NCBI GenBank assembly: GCA_947177515.1
Contig: CAMWUU010000235.1
Span: 1 to 5,909 of the forward strand
Direction of reading: 5' to 3'
Length of the DNA: 5,909 nucleotides
From: an uncultured Lachnospiraceae bacterium
GTDB lineage: Bacteria > Bacillota > Clostridia > Lachnospirales > Lachnospiraceae
This document shows positions 1-5,463 of the stretch, one piece after another. The position numbers and the translations under genes were made by a program. Below the pieces are notes generated by a model. The model made no database searches. It was not told the origin of the DNA and saw only the letters and a program-made list of their open reading frames with translations. Numbering within the stretch: the first letter of the stretch is position 1; each line of letters begins with the position of its first letter.

Positions 1-938
1 ATATCCTGGTTCTTGAATCGTTCCAATACCCGATTTATCAGGGGGCGGACGCAGACATTATGAATTATGTAAGCAGCAGGGTAGAATATTACAATTTAAA
101 TTATAACAGGGATGTTCTGATGGGATATCAGGATTATGCTACCCTGCGAAAAATCCTTGGATATAAGGAAGTAGAACTTTTGCCGGGGCAGTGTCTGATT
201 CATTGCAGGGCTTACCTGAAAGACATATTGGAAGATTATGGATCTTGTGTTAGGGTGGGGGAGGAAACCTTAACTTTGCAGGGGATTTATACGGAGCATT
301 TTAACCAGAATGACTGGGGGGTTGGGAATGGAAGGGGATTTCTTATAATTGTCCCGGATGAGGTATTGAAAGACTGCACTGTCCGTCATTGGGCGTATGT
401 AGCAAAGACGGCAAAGCCTGTTCCGGACGAAGTGTATGCGGCATTGAGGGATATCAGGGATGGCTTGTATGAGGACAGAATGAAGGTGGAAGAAAATTAT
501 GATTCCATATCAAGCAAAGCTTACGAGAAAGCGGAAGCAGCCGCCTTTATCGCGCTGACGGTTTTTCCGCTTTATTTTCTAGCACTTGCCCTGTTAATGA
601 CTGCGGCTACCATCTTAACGATCCAGCAGCTTAGTGAGGCGAAACATTACAGGCAGCAGTTTTTGCTTTTGGATAAGTTGGGAATGGAAAGACAGGAAAT
701 GAAACGGGCGCTGTTAAAACAATTTTCCCTGTATTACCTGATGCCTGCAATCCCTCCGGTGCTGATTGGTGTTCCCATGCTCTGGAACCTTGCGAATGCC
801 ACAGAACCGGGAATTCTGGTGGGGATGAATAGTCCGTTGATGATTGTGGGGAGTTCGCTGGTTTTGTTCTTACTGGTGTATGTGGTGTATATTGCGATTG
901 CTTATACGAGCTTAAAGAAGGATGTGCTGCCGGAATAA
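1..938 (+). CDS. ABC transporter permease, FtsX-like (BceB-type), C-terminal part
   Basis: This is the C-terminal portion of an inner-membrane ABC-transporter permease. The frame is open from base 3 to the TAA at 936-938 (311 residues visible) and continues upstream of the first in-window ATG at 60. That ATG has no close ribosome site, so the true start lies outside the window. The first 150 or so visible residues are soluble, as expected for an extracytoplasmic loop. Three hydrophobic segments follow (numbered from the ATG at 60: about 162-188, 223-245 and 258-282). A basic, amphipathic cytoplasmic loop containing LLLDKLGMERQEM joins the first two; this arrangement is the hallmark of the FtsX core. 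BceB/YxdM-type permeases, which act in peptide-antibiotic sensing and export, end this way. Assignment to FtsX is firm, but BceB type and substrate are inferred. The partner ATPase is not in the window. The gene converges on the acyltransferase gene. Confidence 0.85.
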   Translation, partial: ILVLESFQYPIYQGADADIMNYVSSRVEYYNLNYNRDVLMGYQDYATLRKILGYKEVELLPGQCLIHCRAYLKDILEDYGSCVRVGEETLTLQGIYTEHFNQNDWGVGNGRGFLIIVPDEVLKDCTVRHWAYVAKTAKPVPDEVYAALRDIRDGLYEDRMKVEENYDSISSKAYEKAEAAAFIALTVFPLYFLALALLMTAATILTIQQLSEAKHYRQQFLLLDKLGMERQEMKRALLKQFSLYYLMPAIPPVLIGVPMLWNLANATEPGILVGMNSPLMIVGSSLVLFLLVYVVYIAIAYTSLKKDVLPE

Positions 939-995
939 AATTGTTTCGCAATCAGCCAAAAGAACAGATTCCTAAGGGGAGGTCAGAAAAAGCAG

Positions 996-1044
996 AAAGT
1001 GGACAGATTTTTGCAATAAATTGCAGGAAACTGTCCACTTTTTT
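996..1044 (+). terminator. Rho-independent terminator, probably bidirectional
   Basis: An 11-bp perfect inverted repeat (AAAGTGGACAG at 996-1006, CTGTCCACTTT at 1031-1041) is followed by more T residues to 1044, giving a six-T run (1039-1044) for the + strand permease gene. The 24-nt loop carries a second stem, TGCAA (1012-1016) with TTGCA (1021-1025), so the structure is a two-tier hairpin. On the minus strand the stem is followed by a pyrimidine-rich tract with broken T runs. It could therefore also stop transcription of the acyltransferase gene ending at 1055. It lies in the 116-nt gap between two converging genes, where a shared terminator is expected. Confidence 0.85.
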
Positions 1045-1054
1045 GTGTGCTTCT

Positions 1055-1774
1055 CTATACCTGTCCATTCTCAAATGCATCGATCGCCGCCTGGACGCGT
1101 TCTTGCACTAATTCCGCGATTTCTGTGGATTTCATCCCCTGATATTCCTCATAATATAATGGTTTCAGATAGAACAAGTGCACTGTCTGACGCTTGATGG
1201 ATTTTGTGTCAAAAACCTTGTAGGAATCAATCAGCGCTGCAGGGACGATTGGACAGCGGGCGTTCATTGCGCTTTTAAAGCTTCCACCCTTAAATTCCCC
1301 GACATGGTTGCCCTCCCTGCTGCGCGTCCCTTCTGCAAAGATAATAAAATTCTCACCGTTTTTGACACGGTTTGTCATGTTTTTAATCACTGTCATGGAT
1401 TGGCGGATATCTTCGCGGTCAATGATTTCTGCCTGTAAAAGACAGATAACATTGCGCAGCAGGAAGATATCTTTGACTTCCTTTTTCATCACTGTGACAA
1501 AAGGACGCTCGTGCGTTTCTAGGAAAGCGAGTGCATCAAAGAGTCCCTGATGGTTGGGGAAAATAATATATCCGGTTTTTTCCGGGATATTTTCTATGCC
1601 GTGGCAGATTACCCTGACACGGCCACGCCGGTTAATTTTTGGTGTGATCTTATGCAAAAAGCCGTAGCGGGTGTAATTGTCATATTTTTCTATATTGCAT
1701 AGTTGGAACAGGCGGAAAAGATAGTAGGGCAATACAAAAAAACTACGTAAAAACATTAAAGCAATTCGCTTCAT
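1055..1774 (-). CDS. plsC: 1-acyl-sn-glycerol-3-phosphate acyltransferase (PlsC/LPLAT family)
   Basis: Predicted membrane-associated acyltransferase that transfers a fatty acyl chain to lysophosphatidic acid, forming phosphatidic acid for phospholipid synthesis. The 239-residue protein is a normal length for bacterial PlsC. All four family blocks are visible: NHQGLFD at 74-80 (NHx4D, with catalytic His75 and Asp80), the IIDR block at 117-120, FAEGTRS at 146-152 (glycerol-phosphate binding; the usual Pro is Ala) and the CPIVPAA block at 174-180. A hydrophobic N-terminus (about 5-25) suggests membrane attachment. The ATG at 1774 is supported by AGGAGG five bases upstream. The stop is TAG at 1055-1057. 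The sigma-factor gene ends 51 nt upstream with no terminator seen, so the two are probably one transcript. The exact acyl acceptor cannot be read from sequence; other LPLAT members share these motifs, so the symbol is a family-level call. Confidence 0.88.
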   Translation of the reverse strand: MKRIALMFLRSFFVLPYYLFRLFQLCNIEKYDNYTRYGFLHKITPKINRRGRVRVICHGIENIPEKTGYIIFPNHQGLFDALAFLETHERPFVTVMKKEVKDIFLLRNVICLLQAEIIDREDIRQSMTVIKNMTNRVKNGENFIIFAEGTRSREGNHVGEFKGGSFKSAMNARCPIVPAALIDSYKVFDTKSIKRQTVHLFYLKPLYYEEYQGMKSTEIAELVQERVQAAIDAFENGQV

Positions 1775-1779
1775 GGGAG

Positions 1780-1785
1780 CCTCCT
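1780..1785 (-). promoter_or_regulatory. Ribosome binding site of the acyltransferase gene
   Basis: A perfect AGGAGG on the minus strand lies five bases before the ATG at 1774 and fixes that start. It sits in the 51-nt gap after the sigma-factor stop codon. No promoter hexamers stand out in that gap. Confidence 0.85.
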
Positions 1786-1825
1786 GGTTGATATCGTAGC
1801 CATAAGTATGTTGGTTGGGGAAGCT

Positions 1826-2938
1826 TTAGTTTATATCATACCCTTTAAGCATGCGGGCGCGGCTCGGGTGACGTAGTTTGCGCAGGGCTTTCGCCTCAAT
1901 CTGGCGGATGCGTTCCCTTGTTACCTGGAATTCCCTCCCAACTTCTTCTAAGGTGCGGCTCCTGCCATCCTCGAGTCCGAAGCGGAGGATAAGGACACGC
2001 TGTTCGCGCTCTGTCAGGGTTCCTAAAAGCTTTTTGATCTGTTCCTGCAGCATGGCATAGGAGGCAGCATCTTCGGGACCTACCACGGATTCATCTTTGA
2101 TAAAATCACCGAGATGGCTGTCATCCTCCTCACCAATGGTAGTATCTAGGGAGATCGGGTCGGCGGAAACTTTCAAAATTTCCCGTACTTTTTCAAGTGG
2201 CAGGTTCATGGCTTCTGAGAGTTCCTGTTCGGAAGGTTCACGACCAAGTTCCTGCAAAAGGTTCCGGGAAACACGGTACGTTTTGTTGATGACTTCGGAC
2301 ATATGTACCGGTATGCGTATGGTGCGCGATTGATCCGCGATCGAGCGCGTGATTGCCTGGCGGATCCACCAGGTTGCATAGGTACTGAATTTGTACCCTT
2401 TGTTATAGTCAAATTTATCAACCGCTTTAATCAGGCCTAGATTCCCTTCCTGTATCAGGTCAAGGAATGACAATCCTCTGCCGACATAGCGCTTTGCAAT
2501 ACTGACCACCAGGCGCAGGTTTGCTTCCGCCAGTGTGCGCTTTGCATTTTCATCGCCTTTTTCAATCTTTTTTGCCAGCTCTATTTCATCGGAGAGTGAG
2601 AGCAGCGGGTAGCTGCCGATTTCTTTAAGATACTGTTTGACGGGGTCATCAGCCATCGCGTCAGCCATTGCGGAGAGGTCTTCCGGTTCAAGGATGAGTT
2701 CGCCCTCATCTTCCATCTCAAGCAACGCTTCATCATCCGGCTCGTCGTCTCCCAGATTGAGTATGATTATATTGTGCGCTTCCAGATATTCGTAAAGCTG
2801 GTCAATCTGGGCAACATTTAAGTTTCTTTCCTTATAAAATGCTTCAATTTTGCTGCTCTCAATCACGCCTTTGTTCTCATTGGCAAGTGTTAGAAGTTCG
2901 GAAAGATGGGATTCATAGCCGTTATTTTGTTCCTCCAT
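1826..2938 (-). CDS. rpoD: RNA polymerase sigma-70 factor, RpoD/SigA type
   Basis: Group 1-like sigma factor that directs core RNA polymerase to -35/-10 promoters. The 370-residue length matches Gram-positive SigA. Domains in order: short region 1.1 (about 8-60); an acidic linker (63-97) rich in Asp/Glu; region 1.2 starting at DPVKQYL (98); region 2 with the LRLVVSIAKRYVGRG block (141-155), DLIQEGN (160-166) and the -10-reading YATWWIRQAITRS segment (187-199); region 3 from IPVHM (209); and region 4.2, a helix-turn-helix at 328-357 with RTLEEVGREF and RERIRQIEAKALRKLRH. The ATG at 2938 has GGAGG seven bases upstream. Oddities: region 2.4/3.0 reads SIADQSR and VHMSEVINKTY, where typical housekeeping proteins have AIADQAR and VHMVETINKL; and no dnaG is adjacent. 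It may be the sole RpoD or a second RpoD-like paralogue; sequence alone does not decide. Confidence 0.93.
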   Translation of the reverse strand: MEEQNNGYESHLSELLTLANENKGVIESSKIEAFYKERNLNVAQIDQLYEYLEAHNIIILNLGDDEPDDEALLEMEDEGELILEPEDLSAMADAMADDPVKQYLKEIGSYPLLSLSDEIELAKKIEKGDENAKRTLAEANLRLVVSIAKRYVGRGLSFLDLIQEGNLGLIKAVDKFDYNKGYKFSTYATWWIRQAITRSIADQSRTIRIPVHMSEVINKTYRVSRNLLQELGREPSEQELSEAMNLPLEKVREILKVSADPISLDTTIGEEDDSHLGDFIKDESVVGPEDAASYAMLQEQIKKLLGTLTEREQRVLILRFGLEDGRSRTLEEVGREFQVTRERIRQIEAKALRKLRHPSRARMLKGYDIN

Positions 2939-2945
2939 TCATAAG

Positions 2946-2950
2946 CCTCC
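2946..2950 (-). promoter_or_regulatory. Ribosome binding site of the sigma-factor gene
   Basis: GGAGG on the minus strand lies seven bases before the ATG at 2938. Another ATG at 2942-2940, out of frame by four bases (ATGAATG), is only three bases from this site, which is too close. The spacing therefore favours the ATG at 2938. Confidence 0.75.
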
Positions 2951-2990
2951 ATTTGTATGGTACCAAGCATTTTGTGACATTGTTTCCTAA

Positions 2991-2996
2991 TCTATA
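2991..2996 (-). promoter_or_regulatory. Possible second, weaker -10 element near the sigma gene
   Basis: TATAGA on the minus strand lies at the position in copy A equivalent to TATAAT in copy B. It would give a leader of about 45 nt. The match is weaker (4 of 6), there is no TG extension and no good -35, so it is supported mainly by the alignment of the two repeat copies. Confidence 0.3.
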
Positions 2997-3014
2997 TTAT
3001 GTCATTCAGACATA

Positions 3015-3031
3015 TTCCCTTTTGAAGGGAA
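3015..3031. repeat. Perfect 7-bp hairpin in repeat copy A
   Basis: TTCCCTT (3015-3021) and AAGGGAA (3025-3031) form a perfect inverted repeat with a TTG loop on the + strand. It would be in the leader of a transcript starting near 3138. It competes with the outer TTCCC/GGGAA pairing of copy A, so two alternative folds are possible. It has no T-run and is not a terminator. Confidence 0.5.
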
Positions 3032-3108
3032 ACCGCTCCATGGGAGTGATTATGCTTCGCTGGGGAAGAATACCTTTGCGCCTGTCGCGCACAGCCTTTA
3101 GTTACTTG

Positions 3109-3124
3109 CTTTGCCCTTGCAAAG
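3109..3124. repeat. Perfect 6-bp hairpin in the sigma-gene leader
   Basis: CTTTGC (3109-3114) and GCAAAG (3119-3124) pair perfectly around a 4-nt loop. On the minus strand it lies about 15-30 nt into the predicted leader, directly after the 13-bp palindrome, giving two adjacent hairpins at the 5' end of the transcript. Confidence 0.5.
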
Positions 3125-3137
3125 ACTATGCCATAGT
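3125..3137. promoter_or_regulatory. 13-bp palindrome at the predicted transcription start
   Basis: ACTATG-C-CATAGT is a perfect palindrome with a one-base centre. It falls at about +1 to +13 of the promoter at 3145-3153 on the minus strand. That position suits a repressor operator or a 5'-end hairpin that stabilises the transcript. The cognate protein is unknown. Confidence 0.45.
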
Positions 3138-3155
3138 ATACATTATTATACCATG
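3132..3155. repeat. 24-bp imperfect dyad covering the -10 element
   Basis: CATAGTATA (3132-3140) and TATACCATG (3147-3155) are inverted arms matching at 8 of 9 positions around a 6-nt centre. The dyad spans the extended -10 and overlaps the 13-bp palindrome. Its TATACCA half-site recurs in the dyad at 3273-3292. Confidence 0.45.
3145..3153 (-). promoter_or_regulatory. Extended -10 promoter element for the sigma-acyltransferase transcript
   Basis: Minus-strand TGGTATAAT is a perfect TGn-TATAAT extended -10. At 16-18 bp spacing the -35 region has no TTGACA-like hexamer, which extended -10 promoters tolerate. The predicted start is near 3138, giving a leader of about 200 nt to the sigma-factor ATG. 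A 13-bp palindrome begins right at that start. Promoter identity is inferred from consensus only. Confidence 0.55.
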
Positions 3156-3230
3156 TCCTTTGAACATGCTTCCCTCTGCGGGATGAATCGCCCCATAGGA
3201 GCGAACACGATTCGCTAGGGAAAATGACCT
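3145..3230 (-). repeat. Direct repeat copy B (distal to the sigma gene)
   Basis: This is the second copy of the duplicated module. Nested pairing is stronger here than in copy A: TTCCCT (3170-3175) with AGGGAA (3217-3222), GAATCG (3185-3190) with CGATTC (3208-3213), and CGCCCC (3189-3194) opposite GGAGCG (3198-3203), the last fully paired with a G-T wobble only on the minus strand. It ends on the minus strand in the consensus extended -10 described separately. The divergence between copies, with length and arms kept, argues for an old duplication under constraint rather than a recent slip. Confidence 0.65.
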
Positions 3231-3265
3231 CCCTTTGGTTTTACAGGAAGGGAATCGATAGCGAA
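3211..3265. repeat. Nested inverted repeat downstream of the cellulase gene
   Basis: TTCGCTA (3211-3217) and TAGCGAA (3259-3265) are perfect 7-bp arms. Inside them TCCCTT (3230-3235) pairs with AAGGGA (3248-3253). It lies 64-118 nt past the cellulase stop on that strand. It lacks a T-run, so it could protect or process a 3' end but is not a canonical terminator. It shares its TTCGCTA arm with repeat copy B. Confidence 0.4.
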
Positions 3266-3272
3266 CCGGCGC

Positions 3273-3292
3273 TGGTATGTACTAGTATACCA
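3273..3292. promoter_or_regulatory. 20-bp operator-like dyad with an extended -10
   Basis: TGGTAT (3273-3278) and ATACCA (3287-3292) are perfect 6-bp arms around an 8-nt centre that contains ACTAGT. On the minus strand 3292-3284 reads TGGTATACT, a near-consensus extended -10. This could be a further upstream promoter for the sigma gene and a protein-binding site at once. No good -35 is seen. Confidence 0.4.
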
Positions 3293-3328
3293 TAAACCCT
3301 GTAAGAAAGGAATAAATTTTATTTGGGA

Positions 3329-5449
3329 TTATTTGGTTATCAGGGTAGCATTGCTGCTTTCTGTATAGGTTGTAGCATCCTTCAGGAAGGAAGCATCGTT
3401 TGACTGGAGATAATTGCTCCAATCCTCGTTTGTAATTCGGATTTGCAGGGTGGCGGTATCGCCCGGGGCAAGGGTACCAGCGTCAGAAGTAAAGGTAATC
3501 TCCATGCCAGAGTTTTCCCCTGTAACAAAAGTTCCGTTTAGTGCAGAAGTGATTGCGCGGTAGGAAGTCCCGTTAACCTCGGCGTAATCACAGAAAAAAC
3601 ATTGCGCAATATCCTTTTCCGGGGTGTAATAGTACCGGATAGTGAGCTTATCAAGGGAAATATCACTTCCGGTATTATTTTTTATCTGAAAACGCGGACT
3701 GATTGTATTGGTGGAATCATCACGGTTTTCGTTGTAATAAAGCAGTGTTAGTCCGGTTTTGTCGGAGGCAGACGGCTTTTGGGAAGAAGGAGTCTTATCG
3801 TTTTCTTCCGATGGATCCTTGGAGGAAATGGTTGGTGCAGGGGTTGGTGTCGTTTTTTGGCTTGGGGCTTGGGTCGGTTCCTGCGGTTTTTGTTCTACAG
3901 GAGTAGTCCCAGAATATTCAAGCATTTTCTCCTTAACATATTTTCCTGACTCGGTCAGGGAGGAATCCGGCATCGCGCCACCGCTTTGGGCGGATGGGAG
4001 TAACAGGGCAGAGGATTCCGCTTTGTTGCACAGCGACCAGTTACACCAGCTTATTCCATTTTTTTCCAGATAGGTAAGCCACTCGTTGGTGGAAGATTTA
4101 TCGACCGCGCCGTTTCCGGAAGCGTCGGTGGTGCCCCATTCGGTGGCAAAAAGCGCCAGGCCTTTTGACAGGGCGGTATCCGCTTTATTCCTCAGCCATT
4201 CTTTGTGTGTGCCCGCATAAAAGTGCAGGGAGTACATTACATTATCAAAGGAAAGTGGGTCGGCTGCCGCCGCATCCACATCCTGACTCCAGGTCGGCGT
4301 ACCAACAAGGATAACAGCCTCCGGGGAGTATTCCCGGATAACGGGGATGATCGCATTGGCATATGGCTTGATATTGCCGCTCCAGGAGGTTCCCCCATTT
4401 GGTTCATTGCAGATCTCATAAAGAATGTTTGGAACGCCCGGGTAAGTGGACGCAATGTAGGTGAAAAATTCAGCGGCCTGTTTCTGGTAGGTTTGAGGGT
4501 TGCCGTCCGCAAGGATGTGCCAGTCCACGATCACATACAGGTCAAGTTCGATGGCAGCATCGATCAGTCCGCAGACTTTGGTTTTGTTCCAGGAAGGGTT
4601 GTTGATGTAACTGTCATTCCCCTCAAAGGAATACATGGCGATACGGAAAACACTCGCCCCCCATTCATCCCGCAAAGTTTGCATAAAGGATTTGGTGGCA
4701 AAATCCGGGAACCATGCAATCCCATGTGTGCTGATGCCGCGCAGGGTAATCGGGTCGCCGTTGGCATTTGAGAGTTTTGTACCAATTACCTTTAGCTGTC
4801 CGTTCGCCGACACGCTACTATCCATGCCGGTTAAGACCGGGGATTTGGCAGGGATTTTGGTTGGTTTTGAGTTGTCAGCCGGTGGTGCGGTAACAGTTGG
4901 TTTTGTGGTAACTGTCGGGATATCTGTAACAGTGGTTAAAGCAGTGTCCGTTGGTTGCAGGGCAGCAGTTGGCGTAGGGGGAAGAGTTAAAGTATCTGTA
5001 TCTGTTGCGGTTTTATCCGCTGCCGGATCTAATACCATGCTTCCTGTTTCCGGTGAATTCAAAGGTTTGCTGTTTTCTGTCGGGGCAGGGGGAATGGAAA
5101 TGGATTCCTCCCCGTTTCCCGAAGCAACCAGGGAGGAATCCGGCTTTGGTGTTGGAGTGGGAGTCGGCGTGTCTGCCGGCGGCTCTGTAGGTTTTTGATC
5201 CCCGGTTTCCGCTTGTGTCGGGTTGGTGGCAGGCGGAGGAGTTTCTTTAGGGTTATGTTTCCCCGGGGATGTTGGCATCCCGTTATCTGGTTGCTGCCCG
5301 TTAGCATAACTGGTTCCATTTTCCGGTTGGACGGTCTGTTTTGCATCGGAGCGCCTTGCAAGCAGTGCATAGGAGCAAAATGCACCCGCAGCGAAAACTA
5401 TGATAAGAATTGCTATTGCTAAAATTTTTTCTTTTTTTGTCCGCAACAT
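3329..5449 (-). CDS. Cellulase: GH5 endo-beta-1,4-glucanase with C-terminal CBM3
   Basis: Predicted extracellular endoglucanase that cuts internal beta-1,4 bonds of cellulose. The 706 residues read: basic N-terminus and hydrophobic signal/anchor (about 8-31); a long Pro/Thr/Ser-rich stalk (about 35-210, including a PTPTPTP run); a GH5 domain, probably GH5_2 (about 215-510); a second Pro/Ser/Thr linker (511-565); and a CBM3 cellulose-binding module (566-706). GH5 residues visible: Arg269, His311, acid/base Glu349 in ICNEP, His409 and Tyr411, and nucleophile Glu437 in FATEWG. CBM3 is recognised by TIRYYYTPE, FFCDYAE, APGDTATLQIR and DWSNYLQSND. No lipobox or sortase motif is seen, so it is either secreted after cleavage near Ala31 or held by the N-terminal helix. 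The CBM3 stops early, without the usual closing LVWG-type strand. The ATG at 5449 has GGGAGG eight bases upstream. Substrate range is inferred. Confidence 0.92.
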   Translation of the reverse strand: MLRTKKEKILAIAILIIVFAAGAFCSYALLARRSDAKQTVQPENGTSYANGQQPDNGMPTSPGKHNPKETPPPATNPTQAETGDQKPTEPPADTPTPTPTPKPDSSLVASGNGEESISIPPAPTENSKPLNSPETGSMVLDPAADKTATDTDTLTLPPTPTAALQPTDTALTTVTDIPTVTTKPTVTAPPADNSKPTKIPAKSPVLTGMDSSVSANGQLKVIGTKLSNANGDPITLRGISTHGIAWFPDFATKSFMQTLRDEWGASVFRIAMYSFEGNDSYINNPSWNKTKVCGLIDAAIELDLYVIVDWHILADGNPQTYQKQAAEFFTYIASTYPGVPNILYEICNEPNGGTSWSGNIKPYANAIIPVIREYSPEAVILVGTPTWSQDVDAAAADPLSFDNVMYSLHFYAGTHKEWLRNKADTALSKGLALFATEWGTTDASGNGAVDKSSTNEWLTYLEKNGISWCNWSLCNKAESSALLLPSAQSGGAMPDSSLTESGKYVKEKMLEYSGTTPVEQKPQEPTQAPSQKTTPTPAPTISSKDPSEENDKTPSSQKPSASDKTGLTLLYYNENRDDSTNTISPRFQIKNNTGSDISLDKLTIRYYYTPEKDIAQCFFCDYAEVNGTSYRAITSALNGTFVTGENSGMEITFTSDAGTLAPGDTATLQIRITNEDWSNYLQSNDASFLKDATTYTESSNATLITK

Positions 5450-5457
5450 AACGGTTT

Positions 5458-5463
5458 CCTCCC
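5458..5463 (-). promoter_or_regulatory. Ribosome binding site of the cellulase gene
   Basis: Minus-strand GGGAGG lies eight bases before the ATG at 5449. The protein from this start opens with a typical basic-then-hydrophobic export signal, which supports the choice. Confidence 0.8.

Larger units (their letters stand above)
2991..3075 (-). repeat. Direct repeat copy A (proximal to the sigma gene)
   Basis: Copy A aligns with 3145-3230. The core 3015-3075 is the same length as 3170-3230 (61 nt, offset 155) with 41 of 61 identities by hand count, without gaps. Shared blocks are TTCCCT, GCYCCATRGGAG, TTCGCTRGGGAA and ACCT. The flank 2999-3013 matches 3153-3167 at 11 of 15 positions. Outer arms TTCCC and GGGAA (3063-3067) can pair, as can CGCTCC (3034-3039) with GGAGTG (3043-3048) through one G-T pair on the + strand. 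On the minus strand the repeat ends in a weak -10-like TATAGA (2991-2996). Confidence 0.65.
2939..3328. other. 390-nt non-coding, repeat-rich control region
   Basis: This gap separates the cellulase stop from the sigma-factor start. No reading frame here has a family signature or a convincing ribosome site. It is packed with symmetric sequence: an 85-nt imperfect direct duplication, at least five short inverted repeats, and two extended -10 elements on the minus strand. No canonical hairpin with a T-run was found for ending the cellulase transcript. Readthrough toward the sigma gene is therefore possible. The most likely role is transcriptional control of the sigma gene; a small RNA cannot be excluded. 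Confidence 0.6.

Noticed and set aside
60..62. ATG at 60 as the start of the permease gene
   Set aside because: The same frame is open to the window edge with protein-like sequence upstream, and there is no close ribosome site, so the gene begins outside the window.
2839..3186. A 115-codon + strand frame spanning the sigma-gene start and the control region
   Set aside because: It overlaps the sigma-factor N-terminus in antisense, has no ribosome site and shows no recognisable domain; the repeats explain its second half.
3249..3268. GGTTCG...ATTCC on the minus strand resembling a tRNA T-arm
   Set aside because: No acceptor, D or anticodon stems can be found around it; it belongs to the nested inverted repeat.
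2939..3328. Control region as a CRISPR array or 6S RNA gene
   Set aside because: There are only two diverged repeat copies with no regular spacers, and no long central-bubble hairpin typical of 6S RNA could be drawn by eye.
4205..5198. Long + strand frames of about 190 codons opposite the cellulase
   Set aside because: They are antisense to a well-supported GH5-CBM3 gene. Their Val/Gly-rich repeats mirror the Pro/Thr stalk, and they lack ribosome sites or family motifs.
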